64,000 bases of DNA from Colias croceus (GCF_905220415.1 NC_059549.1:8742001-8806000); one strand, 5' to 3'; counted from the first letter of the stretch, positions 24,301-37,799 are shown. Translations and numbers: made by a program. The notes: generated by a model from the sequence alone, not told the origin.

Positions 24301-27300
24301 AATGTTACACTTTTACCAATTTGTAATCTAATCATATTTTAGATTAATTTCAGAACTAATCGCTCCTAATTTCCCTATCAAACATAACTTTTACAATATT
24401 GCAGATTATTTTACCTTTAAAATTACATTGAGCACACCCCAAGCAGCACTATGTAAACAATCACCGTCAAGAGCATGTTCATTCGACGAGACAGGATCGA
24501 TTCGCTCATTTATCTCAAAAGAAAACCCGTCACGGTATTCAGTTTGATCTCCATTAATATTGTTTTCGGACTATTTTCATCTTACTTTTTCTTGATGTTC
24601 TCAAGTGATTTGTTTGGTGAAAGTAATCACGTCACGATATTTATCTAATCTGGGTTCCCGCGCTTTTTTATTAACGCTAATATTTTCGCGTTTTGTTTAA
24701 CGTTCCGATGTAATGATAATGAAATTTAGATCTTTAAGGTGATGGTGATATTTTAAAAGCTTCTGCGAAACGGCAAAGCTTAAAACTTCAGAACTTTTTT
24801 CCTGTAATTTGAGCTATATTTGTAATACGATATCTGATATCAATTTCCACAGGCTTCATAAGTGATTCTGAGAATTTTCTTTCCTGATATTGCTTTACTT
24901 TTAATGGCAACTTCTTAGAAAATTGAAGAAATGTTTTCAAACTTATTTAAGAAAGGCAATGTATTTTTTGTACCTTCTAGCAACAACAGATTAGACGCAA
25001 GAGAATCCGCAGAGATTGCTAGCACATGTTGAATTTGACAATTTATTGAAAAGTGCTTTTGAAAGAAACCGAGTTTAAAAATATAAGCCGAGATTTACAC
25101 TGCAACTCGAAAAAAAACATTTTCAAATACGAAGCTTTCATGAAGCTTCACAGTGCTTCACATGTCTATGAATTTTTGCATTTGACAGAATCCCTGTACA
25201 GTCACTGATATATGTTCGTGGAATTCAACGTTAAAATTGTTAAAATGAACCGTCAAACTCAGCTTCAGCGTATCCACGAGTAACTCTAAATATGTTGCGT
25301 GTACAATAATGGCGAAGCGAAGCGAGTATTTTTTTATTTATAATGTTATCAATTTTTATTACCTTTATCAGTATTCTTTGTGCGAGATGCGTGAATTGAA
25401 AAATATGCTAAGCAAGGATAAGTGCGACGTAATTTAGAGCCGAATAAAAATAATGGAATGCGTGTACAGATAAAAGTCTGCGTTTTGATGTCTTTTTATC
25501 GAAATCTGAGATAAAAGACTAGGCGCTTAAAAAGGAAAATTATTAGCTTCTGTCTAACGCAATTATGTAGTTAAAATTAGTATTCTTATCTCATTCATCA
25601 AGTATCTAACTTTTGTGTAAGTTTTCAATAGAAACTTTGACACAAATTAAATTAATTAATATATTGTCAAAGTTTGTTCTTAGAGATAAAATTAATTCAA
25701 TTTAATTGCTTGATTAAGGTAGATAGAAGAAGACAGATTGTCTTACAATATCATAGTCGTCGAACACACTTATTTGATTTCATGTGCGCCAGTATTTTGA
25801 AATTTTTATAATATGTAGTTATATTTTTATATTTTTCTAGTACATTAACTTAATTAAACGTCACAGATTATATGTATGGACGTAAAATACTTACATCTAT
25901 TTTTATATAGATATGTACCTTAGTGTTAACTATAAGTATTACATATACCTACTTGCCAAATACATATATTTATATTATCATAGTTATACAAAGTTCTAAT
26001 ATTCCAGACTCCATAGAAACTTAGGGAACCCTCGTGTTAAATCGTGTTAAGATGGGACTTCAAAGACCCAGACCATGTTAAGGGTCGTGCCGAACTTTCA
26101 TACATTATCATATCATAGGTATAGGGGAGATATCATTGTACAATCTATTTTGAACTTTAAGTTTGTGTGAGAAAGTCCATATTATCGTACATATATTAAT
26201 ATCATTCTGTGTCAAAGTGAGGTACAGCCGAGATAAAACTTAAAATGTTAGCGTTGTTAGCTCCCAATTTTCGCATAAAAAATGTAAATGACGATTCCAG
26301 AATATTATATACCTGCATCACTTTATTGGTCTTTTTATTCATTAGTTTTAAAAGAAGTACAATAATTTTAGTTTAGGTAGTAGTAATAGGCTTAAAATAA
26401 AATAGCGCCGTAATATTATTCAAAACTCATCATTGTCGTGTCGATGAAAATTATTTCAAAAATAATTTCTAAAGAAAATCTTCAAAATAGTCACAAATGA
26501 ATTTTTTTTGCCAATTATTTCGTTTTATGTTAAAAGATGGCAGATAAATCCATTTAGACTCTAATTAGTGAAAATGTTTAGCAAGCGATGAAAGAATTTG
26601 TTGAAAAAGGCGTTTAACGATTCTATCTGATAAGAAACACGGAACGTTGGGATATTAAAATGTATATGATACACAGTTTAAGATATTGTCTTCATTAAAG
26701 TAATGAGTAGCTTCATATTATCTTAATAAATATATTTAAAATCTAAATTTCACGCTGTTTGACTCACACTAAACACTTTTTCATTCTAAAGAATCCTTTT
26801 ATCAGTAAATTTGTTAGTTTTAACCACCTAACAGTTGAAATAAAATTGTATAATGTTCCCAAAAAGTCTATAAGCTTTTTGGCAGCCGGTATAACGCGAT
26901 TTTATTTGGCTCTACTGAACATACTTTAAAAACTACGTTTAGATTCGCTTTGAACGGAATCCGATTTATAGAAGTCAAAGCGTAATCCGAAAATTGAATT
27001 TCAAAGGCGATATTTACCTATCGGAATTTCCGCTATTCCGTATTCCTGGTAAGCATTGCTATGAATTCGCCTTAAAACCACGTTCTTATGATTTGAATGA
27101 TTTCAGTTACCTTTAGTTGGAGTTTAAATATATACCTAATTCCGATAGGATTTGTGTAGTAGGTATGAAAGTGTTATGTACGAAGACTACTATAAAAATG
27201 TATTATAAATGAAATAAATGTAATATGTTTAAAGCTTTCTGTTTGACGCTGTGTTTACTTTACATAGATTAGTAGGTGATTTCCATAAAAATTTTCATTC

Positions 27301-28529
27301 CACATACAATCTTCTCACAATTTAGTTATAAAGAGTCATTTATGCTTCAACAAAGATATTCTATCCCCATGACAAATTTCATAAAATCAGTGCAGGAGTT
27401 TAGCCGTGAAAGCTTAGGTAATAGACAGATGAACTTTCACGTCGTTCAAACTATTTGGTTTAATTAGATAATTATTACATGCATTTAGAGACTTCAACAT
27501 GACCACACGGTGCTGTCTAGTGTCTACATATTTCTTTTATTCACTAATTCGTTAGTTAATTATAAAACTAAGACGAGCAGTGGTATTGTATGGGCTTCTT
27601 AATAAAATTACTGTGTGTAGATTATATAAATAAACACAAATATTGGTAGTTGAAATTTTTTAAAGAGCTGAAATATTCAGAACAGCATGTTAAAGCTATT
27701 CAATTCAGTAAGCTTTTGTTTCGGGAGCTGTGATGTCGAACCATTTTTAACATATTTAACACCAGTTTATTTGGGTTTAAAATAAATACTAATTCAATGT
27801 AAAGATTCAAGACCGTTACGATTATGTTATATGCACACAAAACCGCGCCATTTTTTAGTATTTCAAACGCCCACTTAAAAAAATGGGAGTGCCAACGTTC
27901 TATAACATAAAAATTTAGACATTCAAGGATGCGAAAGTCCATATCAATATTAATTATACATGTGAAAAAATATCGCTTTCTTTTACAACATCCGATGTGT
28001 TAATCATTAATTATAGCTATTTCAATTGTCCAAAGGCTATAGTGAAAGTGATACTTTGGTGTCTATTGAATTTGACAAGTAATATATCTGATTAGAGCCA
28101 AAGCGTGTCTTGTCACAATATTAAAGAATAGAAAGGATGTTATAATATCGAAGAGAAATTGAAGACGCCTTTATTCGATATAACAATATGATTGTCAATA
28201 TCACATTTGATACAATAGATATTAGAATAAAGATCGAGTTCTGATAGCTATCAAAGATTTATTGATAAGTTTATAGAATTGGTAGCACATTTGTTGTACT
28301 CAATTTACCGATTTCCTGATAAAGTCATTTTTATTATTTATTATTTTACTTCTATATTCAGAGGTGTGAATAAAATTGTTTTATTGATTTATTGCCTTGC
28401 CTTTAACAAAAGCAATGGATACGACACATAGCACATGTATTCTAATTCTATCTCGAATTCTATATTTAATTTAAAATCTAAGACTTGTATTTGAAACTAA
28501 TAAAGGTTAATTTCTTTTTTTCATACAAA
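21366..28529. other. Intronic DNA, no gene recognised
   Basis: Long AT-rich stretch. GC-richer patches occur at about 21880-21990, 23735-24035 and 24430-24680. The middle one contains a TGACGTCA octamer (23895-23902) and an open frame of 66 codons at 23735-23935 without recognisable motifs. A TTCCATTTGCAG acceptor-like site at about 22928-22939 has no matching donor. A purine-rich fragment GGCGAAGCGAAGCGAG near 25312 resembles repeat debris. No complete element or gene found. Confidence 0.45.
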
Positions 28530-28724
28530 TCTATACTAATATTATAGATTTTGATTGAGTTTGTTTGTTTGAACGCGCTAATCTCGAGAACTACTGGTCC
28601 GATTTGAAAAAATTATTTCGGTGTTAGATAGCCCATTTATCGAGGAAGGCTATAGGCTATATTTCATCACGCTAAGACCAACGGGAGCGGAGCAATGCGG
28701 GTGAAACCGAGTGGCACAGCTAGT
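28530..28724 (-). repeat. SINE-like interspersed repeat, family A copy 3
   Basis: Minus-strand copy. The plus strand reads TATACTAATATTATAG, GAGTTTGTTTGTTTGAACGC, GCTAATCTCGAGAACTACTG, GTCCGATTTGAAAAA, GGTGTTAGATAGCCCATTTA, TCGAGGAAGGCTATAGG, AGACCAACGGGAGCGGAGCA, and ends GGCACAGCTAG at about 28723. Nearly full length. Confidence 0.85.
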
Positions 28725-28957
28725 CATGTTATACAATGTATCGTAGGATAAATTTCTTTTAAAACTGAATCTGATTGGTACGCTGTATTCATTTCAAAGG
28801 TCGTAAAAACATGAACACCGCTTGAATTAATAGCTTTCTGTTAAACAAGTGAGGTGCAAATTCACTCGCTTTTGGAAACTCGTTTTTGGCAACCCTGTCT
28901 GTTGCATAAATATTGTAAAACGTACATAAAATACCTCCGCACTTTCCTTTATGAAAT

Positions 28958-29130
28958 ACTAGCGGTCCGCCCCGGCTTCGCCCGTGGTACATATTAACGT
29001 TTTCTCTACATAAGAACCATCCTCGTACTTCAAGGAATATAATAAAAAAAGAATTATCGAAATCGGTTCAGCCGTTCTCGAGTTATGGAATTACAACGAA
29101 AAGTGGCATTGATTTTTATATATTAGATAG
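28958..29130 (+). repeat. RTE-tail-like repeat, family D
   Basis: Begins ACTAGCGGTCCGCCCCGGCT and contains CGCCCGTGGTACATATTAAC, ATCGAAATCGGTTCAGCCGT, CTCGAGTTATGGAATTACAA, and ends in a TTTTTATATATTAGAT tail. Head, central 'ATCGGTTCAGCCGTTCTCGAGTTA' type block and AT-tail follow the scheme of RTE-like 3' ends in Lepidoptera. The minus-strand frame at 28789-28992 arises from this GC-rich head. Confidence 0.7.
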
Positions 29131-30349
29131 CTTTAAAGTTCTTTTGGCTTTTGCTAACGTTATTCATTTTAATCGATTTATTAGCGCTGACTTAGTAATT
29201 GGTCCAAGTACTTATATTGTGATTTGTGTCGAATGCTTCCTATTTGAGACTATTTGTATAACTTAGGAATAAACCACTCAAAAAATAGGAAGTTAACTTA
29301 GGTACTGCTGAAAATCTGTGTTTTAGTTCTTAAAATCCTTATAAAATAAATTTATAAAAGTTGGAACAAATAAAATCAATATTTAACCTAATTACTTACG
29401 CAGCTAAAGCTTTGCATTCGCATTAACAATAAATAAGCCCGTTGATTATTACGAGCGGTTCCGATATTTAATTAACGGATTTTAATATAAATTTCGTATA
29501 AACTACATGTGCGTTTTGCGAACGAAATTATTTTGGTTGCAGGTGAAAGTTAGTAAATAAAAGATATGCATTATATTCGTGGTAAAATTTAATTTTACGC
29601 AGAGTTTAATTACACTCTTTGTATTAAATATAAAATTCTGCGAAGCGATAAAGATTTTTAAACCATCTGTCCATAAAAATTAGGTCAGACCACACGGGCA
29701 TTAAATCCTGCCTTCGATAAAACAGTTATGCAAATTATCGATATATTGTCAAAGCTAATTTGCATATATTATGAGCTTCATTTGAATATTAAAATTAAGT
29801 TAAACTAGTGTTTATTATCTATCTCAGTTCATATTAAATTCACTATTTGTATAAGGTGTGTATATTTAAAACAATAGTTTCATGACAAATATTTTTATTA
29901 GCCTTTGTTCAAGTTCCTCGAATGTCACCTAATGTCGAGTGTAAAATTTAATTAACTGTTTAAATAAGTCTTTATTGAATAATAATTAAATAGACTAAGA
30001 AATTATTGCCAAATATCAAAATTTGACTATTCAATTAAATCTCAAACTGATGAGCGGAATTTATTCGGATGTTTGAAACACAATAGAAACTCAAACTAAA
30101 CTAACTTCTATTTGTTCAGCTATGAAACAATTCGATTCATCATTTTAAACAACAAAATATTACTAAATCGTACCAATGAGGAGCCGTTATAAACTTTTGT
30201 TTTCAAACCAGATTAAGTTTATACAATATTGTTTTAACACTAACAAATAGAATATTTGTAGCAAGCTTTAGATGATGTATCGTAATACAATACTAGGGGT
30301 GGATTTACAATATTTCCATTGAAATGTAATGCTGGCAAATTGGGCTTCA
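29131..30349. other. Intronic DNA, nothing recognised
   Basis: AT-rich, no long open frame, no repeat ends seen apart from the flanking family D and family A copies. Confidence 0.5.
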
Positions 30350-30537
30350 TTTATACTAATATTATAATGCTGAAGAGTTTGTTTGTTTGAACGCGCTAAT
30401 CTCAGGAACGATTTGAAAAATTCTGTCGGTGTTAGATAGCCCTTTTATGGAGGAAGGCTGTAGGCTATAGCCTTTATCATCACGCTTAGACCTACAGGAT
30501 CGTAGCAATGCGGGTGAAACCGCGGAGCACAGCTAGT
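30350..30537 (-). repeat. SINE-like interspersed repeat, family A copy 4
   Basis: The plus strand reads TTTATACTAATATTATAATG, AAGAGTTTGTTTGTTTGAAC, GCGCTAATCTCAGGAACG, then a short deletion (the TACTGGTC block is missing) to ATTTGAAAAATT, CGGTGTTAGATAGCCC, GGCTGTAGGCTATAGCC, AATGCGGGTGAAACCGCGGA, GCACAGCTAG. Same orientation as copy 3, about 1.8 kb away. Confidence 0.85.
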
Positions 30538-31615
30538 ATATTAATAACATTACGTTGCGTATTCACCCATACCGTCGGTTGATTGATACGAATATAAATT
30601 CAGTCCATTTTACAATAAATCAAATTTCCAACTACGAGTTTATGATCGAAATACGGAGTATTATGAATGATGTCGTAAAATATCGCACTGTATATTTTGT
30701 GGAGGAGAATTGAATGCAGTTAATTTCCATATAGAGCGAATTCCCGAAATAGTGCTTTCATTAGCTCTGTGCAGACTTAATAAGATTTAGTGCTGTTGGT
30801 ATATTCATTTATAATTGTTTAATTTATATGTATTCGCTGTAAGACCTTAAAATCTGTATTTATATTATCTAATGTTATATAATATATACAAAATTCTGTT
30901 AAATGATGTTTTACATGCCTGAATAGCTGAAATGTTATCAAATCTTTTAGAAGGCTACATACCATTCAATACATTTGCTGCCAAATAATCATAAATATTT
31001 GTTATATTAATGAAGCCACATTACAGAGTAGAGTGTCTAATTATGAAAGACTTATGAAATATTTTGTCGACAAATGTAAAGCAGCGCAGATGATGCTATT
31101 ACCGAAACGACGGGTAATTATGCCGACTTAACCCACGCACTCTCTTTATGGCAGGCTTTTAACGTCATTTGCCTGTACACATTTAATATCGCCTTGATGG
31201 AGAATACTGAAAATATAAATTAAATAAATAATAATTGTATAGTTACATTTGGATGTATTATTTTTTATTTAAAAAATGGTTTAATAATATGATCTCTAGA
31301 CTCTAGCACAGAATACATAATAGTAGCTAAACGCTAACTCTAGTACCTAAGAATTTTAATGTAATTACATATTTTTTGTATACGCTAAAATCTCTATCAT
31401 CTTATATACCTACTGTGATAATCCTATAAAGAGGAAAACACTTTCAATTTTTTTCGCAAGTTGTAAAACTGAAATCAATTTAAAAATTCCTCTTTAGATA
31501 TCGTAGTATTATTTAATTTAATTTTCATAGAATTAAAGTGATAAATTGATTGAAAATCCTTCTTCATCTTCTCACAAGGTAAAATGTTTTATTGGAATGC
31601 TTATCTTATCTTCTT
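30538..31615. other. Intronic DNA, nothing recognised
   Basis: AT-rich sequence. No supported coding, RNA or element features. Confidence 0.5.
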
Positions 31616-31796
31616 AATATATATAAATCTCGTGTCACAATGTTTGTCCTCAATAGACTCCTAAACCACTTAACCGATTATAATAAAATTCGCACACCAC
31701 GTGCAGTTCGATTCAACTTGAGAGATAGGATAGTTTAAATCAATCTCAAATCGTTTTAGAGAAAGCGGGCGAAGACGCGGGCGGTAAGCTAGTTAG
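31616..31796 (-). repeat. Interspersed repeat, family E
   Basis: Minus strand. The plus strand reads AATATATATAAATCTCGTGT, CACAATGTTTGTCCTCAATA, GACTCCTAAACCACTTAACC, GATTATAATAAAATTCGCAC, GTTTTAGAGAAAGCGGGCGA, AGACGCGGGCGGTAAGCTAG. It ends in the same GCGGGCG..AAGCTAG head that families A, B and the 1170/40507 pair carry, with another body. Non-coding. Confidence 0.75.
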
Positions 31797-33327
31797 TATA
31801 TAAAAATCCATGACAAAAGATTTATTTCAGAAATCTCAACATTTTTACACAAGAAAAGCGCCAAGCAATGGACTTATTATGGCTGTCTCGTAGAAAATCG
31901 ACGTTAAGTAGCGAAGCTCAGCACTTTAAACTAATTATCTAAGTGTTTCAGGCGAAAACCTACAGATTCATTTATTTTCACGCTTTCAGACTTTAATTCT
32001 ATTTGATAAAAATCTTTTATACGTTTATCGTTTATAGCGCAAGTTACTTCTTATTACTTATATTTTTTTATAAAATAATTTATTTCTATCCATTTTCATT
32101 ACCATTGACGTAATATCATGCGATTTACAAAAATAAAATAATGATTAAATCCACTACTTCCCAGTAGTTACGAACATACACTAACATATACATAATTGTA
32201 TTGTAAATTTGTTTTGTAAACGAAATTATAACAAGAAGTTTTCCTTTTAACACTTCGTTAAAAAAGTAATAACAAATAAAGAATAATAGATTATCTTTTG
32301 ATAATTTTTCCTTATGAAGAATTATGCTCAACTAATAATTCATACTTCAGAAACCTACTTTTTACAAACCTGCAAAAGATAATGAATTTCGATTACCACC
32401 TCTCGTTTATCTTAATCATTTAAATCCCCTGTTTATGCAAATTACCCTTTTCTTACCAATGATGTAATTATATCTATTAATAAATACCTCATAATTTTTA
32501 TCTTCACACCAAAAGTTTCACCATAACTAAAGCTATCTAACCGGTCTATGCAGATTTACCCTTAACTCAGTGACTTTGTAAACAATGGCGAATTCTTCAG
32601 ATATTCACCCAGTAACGTTGTTATTTTAGTAGTTTTAACGGTTACAAAATGAAGGGAAATTGACCTAAAACAACGGACTAGAGTTTGATAAATCACATAG
32701 GAATAATTGCAAAAATTGTAACAATATTTTACGATATGGTTTTTTATGAGTGCCTTTTTAAATAAAACACAATGTTTGATAAAATATAAAACTATGTATC
32801 AACAGCTTTAAGTTTTTTAATGGACCGATAAAAATATTTATCTTTATTACAATTTGATCTACCTTTATAAATAAAATGTTAGGTACTTAAAGTTTAAAGA
32901 TATGTCTACGAATTTGTATAATGTAATTTGTTTTAAATGTAAACCAGTAATTCGGAAATAATTAGTCGAGACAACTTTCTATATCAGCCGATGATAATAT
33001 AATTGAGTCAGTAATACTAGTCTTGCGAAACTTGTAATAAAATCGACACTTTATTGCTTAATCGAGGAAATTATATACTTTCTCTTTGTTACAATATTTC
33101 TGAAAATTGTATCTGTTAATAAATTACGAAATATTTCGTAATTTAAGCAGCAAGCAGCTACTTAAATCCTTCTTACAAGATAAAAAAAAACTAATTTAAT
33201 TCTTAAATCTTAAATCTAATAAATATGAATGCATGATTTATAAAGAAGAGTGGATCCTTCTCTATAAAACATTGTATTCATTCATGCCGGTATAATATCA
33301 ATTATTTTGTAAGCATAAAACGATCTG
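31797..33327. other. Intronic DNA with a 26-bp perfect palindrome
   Basis: AT-rich. The only notable item is the palindrome at 33120-33145 (centre GAAATATTTC). The minus-strand frame at 32125-32331 is an AT-rich chance frame. Confidence 0.5.
33120..33145. repeat. Perfect palindrome without spacer
   Basis: TAAATTACGAAAT followed directly by its reverse complement ATTTCGTAATTTA, 26 bp in total. Could form a cruciform or bind a dimeric factor. In AT-rich DNA such palindromes can also arise by chance or by replication slippage. Confidence 0.7.
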
Positions 33328-33505
33328 GGGCCGTATTAATGACCTCTTATTTCCAGACAGCTTACGCCATGAATTGAACTCACTGGAAAATTCATATTAT
33401 GATTGAAATAACCATGGCTGGTTGTTTTGATCCTAATATGAATTTGCCAGCCAGTTCAATTCACGGCGTAATCTGTCTGGAAATAAAATGTCGTAATAAG
33501 CACCT
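33328..33505. mobile_element. Palindromic MITE, 178 bp
   Basis: The left half (GGGGCCGTATTAATGACC.., TTATTTCCAGACAGCTTACG, CCATGAATTGAACTCACTGG, AAAATTCATATTATGATT) matches the reverse complement of the right half along its whole length, with scattered mismatches (GATTACG for GCTTACG, GTGAATTG for ATGAATTG, and so on). The two halves meet around ACCATGGCTGG at about 33410-33421, so there is almost no loop. No coding capacity. Any transcript would fold into one long hairpin. The superfamily cannot be set, because the ends are degraded and no target duplication was identified. Confidence 0.75.
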
Positions 33506-33562
33506 GTGGTGATTATAGAGATCGTATTGATTCGATTAATAACTACGAGCGTATAAGGAACT

Positions 33563-33780
33563 AGATTTCCGCCCGCGGCCTCGCCCGCGTTTGCAAAGGA
33601 AAACCCGCATAGTTCCCGTTCCCGTGGGATTTCCGGGATAAAAACTATCCTATGTGTTAATCCAAGTTACCCTCTATATGTGTGCTAAATGTCATTGTAA
33701 TTGGTTCAGTAGTTTTTACGTGAAAGAGTAACAAACATCCATACATCCATACAAACTTTCGCATTTATAATATTAGTAGG
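33563..33780 (+). repeat. SINE/RTE-tail-like repeat, family B copy 2
   Basis: Starts CTAGATTTCCGCCCGCGGCC and shares GTTCCCGTGGGATTTCCGGG, ATAAAAACTATCCTATGTGT, TAATTGGTTCAGTAGTTTTT, ACGTGAAAGAGTAACAAACA and CTTTCGCATTTATAATATTA with the copy at 19662. It has a short insertion in the CCCGCATAGTTCCCG region, and CATCCATACATCCATACA where copy 1 has the ACAGACAG run. Confidence 0.85.
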
Positions 33781-36566
33781 ATTGGGAACTGTAAAACTAA
33801 CCTGTTTGTCTCTTTTTTAAATTTAATTTCATCGACGCATTTGCCTTTAGGGCAATTACTACTAAATATTATGATTGTCTTTGTGTCATGTTTACAGTCG
33901 GTATTAAATTATGAATACAACAAATAAATAAAGATGATAACGAATTAGTTTACCCAAGAAAGTTAATAGAAAATAGAACGGTCTCCAAATAAGTTAATTT
34001 CACTTTCTACTGATAAAAATCTTTTAGAAACTTCGCTTTGTTTCCGCGGCAAAGCCTTGATACCGAAAACGTAATCAGCGTATAATTGTATACAACAAAA
34101 TGGCGTTTAAAAGCAAAATAACAGCTTTAATTGCTAGCATACTATGAATTATCTGTCTTCCCACGGTTCAATTGCTTTTTGTGTTTATGAAAATATGTAC
34201 ATTGTACACATAGCTACTTTTGTTAACATAAGTGCTGATATATCATATATCAATTAAATAAGCCTACGGATTCATTTAATTATGCATTAATAAATTTTGT
34301 ATCTAAATAAACTAATTGACGATAGGTTACATAACGTGTTCATAAGGGCCGTTATTTCTTTTATATGAAATAATATGTTAAAGTAATTTTGAAAGATGTA
34401 TGAGAAAGAAAGGGTTTTATAAGAACTATAAAGTCATTAAAATTCTAGTAAGGCATTAAAATGCGTTTAAAATATTTATCAAATAAACAATACTTGTCTC
34501 TAAAGACTTTTTAACGGATTTTAAAGACCACTTGTCTCTTCTATTGTTTATATTGTTATGTTTTATTCAATTTATGAGAAATAAAAACATTACTCGACGT
34601 AACATTAATTTACAAATTCAATTCGTTCATTAATGGCTATAACATAACGATAACAAAACTAAGTGTAACACATAATTGGCCAATGCGTTCTTTTCTGGGA
34701 AATGAGATTTCTATTAATCGTATAATATACGTGAAAATATCTGTACAATCGTGTGATGTGAAAAAATGTTATCATGGCTAGATGGATATGAAATGCGTGG
34801 ATGTATTACAAGCTTATTACGCGCTGAATGTATGTTTTCGCATCTAGATATAAAATAACTGGAAGGAACTACAATTTGGACCTAAAATATTAATAACAAA
34901 ATAGATTAAACTTTTCTTTCACATATATGAAATGTTCGATGCGTATGAATCAATAAGGAAATTAGAATAACAGATAATTAAAATTTTACATTTAACTATT
35001 GTTCAATGAACAATTCAATCGACAGATTAGATTTATTTACTGTATGTTAAAAGCTTTAGTTAAGGTCTTAACATCTAGGAATTAAATGGCTTGAGGAACT
35101 AAATTACTCTTCTGTAATTTAATGTTATAGGGCTCTGCTCTTTTATAGGCTAGCTCAGTGGAATGCTTATTTGGAACTTGATGAGAAAATAGGAACATGA
35201 CGTTCCTATTTTCTTTGGTAAGTTTGAATGTTATTACTGAAGTAACGATGTAACTGTAATGAGTAACGATACTTAGTTATTTTGAGTATCATTCTCAAAA
35301 GTTCGTTCTTCAGATTTTAATTTATCTGCGCATAATCATCATCTATGAAAATATTATGACGAAGACGTCATGTCCAAGAAATAACCTTTTTGACTTCATG
35401 TTATAACTGCCAACCCGTTCTTTAGCTGATGTATGATTTAATGTATCTTCAATCCTTATGGTTTCTATAAAATAGGTGTTTTCTTGCGGCGGGAACAAAT
35501 ATGGACAGATTATGACGAATTACATATTAATATTTAGCGGTACAGCTCCATCCAGTCCGATTTATGATCTAAGTTTTATATCGCCGAGTAATATGTCCAC
35601 CGTTTATCTAAATATGGCAACTAGTAGCACACGTATGAATTTAATCTTTAAAATATGGTCTTATAGTGAGAAATAGTTGGATTTGTAAAAAAATAACATC
35701 GAGTGCAACATTTTCTATTACGTTCACCGTTATCTGATGTGATTTTATTACTTTTATGTTCACATATTACATATATTTTTATAGAAGTAAATAAATAGCT
35801 AAAATCGAACACATGGGTTACATGTTAATGGAATAAACTTGCTAGACATGCTTATTTTTTCACAAGATTTGTATTGAACTTAAAAATGTATTATTTCATA
35901 CACAAGAAATGCTTCTAATGAGGCAGTACATTAACCGACTGGCATGCTTTATATAGATAAAGTATGTAAATTTTTAGATAACGTGTTAGCCGCAGTTATT
36001 GATATTTACGAAAAATGGGCTTTAATTTGATTATGTCAAGTACACTATTATTCGTATAGGTACTGTGTACACTGTACATATTGTAAATTGCATTTCGAAC
36101 GTATTTTCCGAATGGTACTTATCTTTTATTCTTGTGAAAAATCGTAGTTTTTATTAACATATTGTATATATTATTGTTATGTGTAAGTGATTATATCAAT
36201 ACACTCTGATTAATATATGAGTAACATAATCCAACATATGAACCTTGTTTAATAGGTGTAGGACGTGGGTACCTAAATTACGAAAAAATTATGAAATTGG
36301 ATCTCTCGCTTCACCCACGAGTTAATGACACTTCTTAGTTCAATAACACAATGATTATGTGAGAATAAAACTCATTTTCACTTAAAACCCGTTCATTACC
36401 GAAGATATTTAAATTAGATTTCAATCACTTTCCAGTTCGGTTCAAGTTTCCTCTTAAATGGTTCTAGTTTTTCATAGTGTAACTTTTAATTGCTTTAACA
36501 GTCCTAGAACGGGTTCAGTTAGATTAACTTTCTTTAGCTGGCTATGTATAGATACTGTTCTTTTAT
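33781..36566. other. Intronic DNA, nothing recognised
   Basis: AT-rich. The plus frame at 35476-35676 is serine-rich by chance and has no recognisable domain, start context or splice partner. Confidence 0.45.
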
Positions 36567-37799
36567 TAGATAGGGAGGCGAAGAGGGGAATTTTCTGCAA
36601 TACTCGAGCGTGGCAGTTTAAGATATGAGAGATACCTTAGACCTAATAGAACAACCTTGTTAAATATTTAGCTCTTTAAGTAGTGACGCGCGCCTAGGAT
36701 ATACGATCAGATTAGTAAAAAAAAATCGATAGTCTGAAATACTCGAGCGCGTCAGATTAAGATATTGGGGGTTGATTTTAGTGTTTTAAGACTAAATTTA
36801 ACTAATCTGACAATAAGTCCTTGACGCCGCCAAGTTATAGGGTCGCGAACTAGTAAAAAAAAAAACGTTAATCCGGCATTCTCGAGCGCGATTGTTTTTA
36901 TTTTTATTTTGAAGAATATAATCTAAAACTTACTAAAAATACAAAATCTGCCGGTTTCCGCGTGACCGGAAGTCTGGAGGAGCCATTTCGTCTTCCGAAA
37001 AACGCGATGCAGTATATAAGTCGCGAACGATACATTTTACAAAAAAAAAAGTTTGAATAAACAAAAAAGGTAATTTTATTTTACACAAAAAAGGTCTCTT
37101 TACATTTTTGTCCAAAGTTAAAACTTTTTGACTTGAAGCATCATAAAAACTCAAACTCCCGGTTTTTTGAGTATATATCGAAAACTGAGGGTGTTAAGAA
37201 AAATTGATATGAAATAACGATGATTAAAAAAAAGAAACTCTCAAACCTTTTTCGGTCAGATTAAGAGAACCCACCAACATTTTTGTCAGATTAAGAAAAT
37301 ATGCTTTCAGGAGACCGAGATAAACCTCCCCTATGAAAATCTGACGCGCTCGAGTATTTCAAAAGGACTTTTTTTTTCTGCATTTTCAAAAATTCATCGT
37401 AACTTATCGTCACGCCGAAATCGTCAGTTTTTTTAAGGGGAGCTTCCTTGGGGCCTACTTAACACCCCTTCCGAAAATCTGACGCGCTCGAGTAAATTTT
37501 TTTTTTGTGCATTTTTGACGAATTAATATGCCTAGCCCCACCACGCAAACCGGCAGATTAGTATACCGTTGTTATCAGAGGCACTTGGGGCATACGTAGT
37601 ATGAATATCTGACCCGCTCGAGAATGCCCAAGTTACTATTTTTTTTTACATTTTTGAAAATCCGTACACGCCAAACCCACCGCTAAAATGGTTTTTACCA
37701 TAGAAGCTTTTCTTTTCGAAATTATTTTATCTATCGATTTTGATAAGTCTCGACGGCGCCGTTTAATTACGCCATTTAGCTACCTCGCCTCCCTATCTA
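36567..37799. mobile_element. DNA element with mirrored arms of about 139-bp period
   Basis: The 15-bp terminal inverted repeats are TAGATAGGGAGGCGA (36567-36581) and its complement (37785-37799). Taking the outer TA as target, this fits a TA duplication with termini GATAGGGAGGCGA. Inside, the motif ACTCGAGCG(C/T)G(T/G)CAG occurs three times on the plus strand near 36602, 36741 and 36880 (the last partly diverged). Its complement CTGACSCGCTCGAG occurs near 37341, 37480 and 37611. Spacings are about 139, 139, 139 and 131 bases. Associated A- or T-tracts and GACGC-type blocks repeat with the same period. The element is therefore two sets of diverged tandem repeats in opposite orientation. No transposase; frames at 36933-37154 and 37688-37897 look fortuitous. 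Confidence 0.7.

Noticed and set aside
30290..30330. AGGGGTGGATTTAC as a hAT terminus
   Set aside because: No matching inverted terminus or target duplication found nearby.
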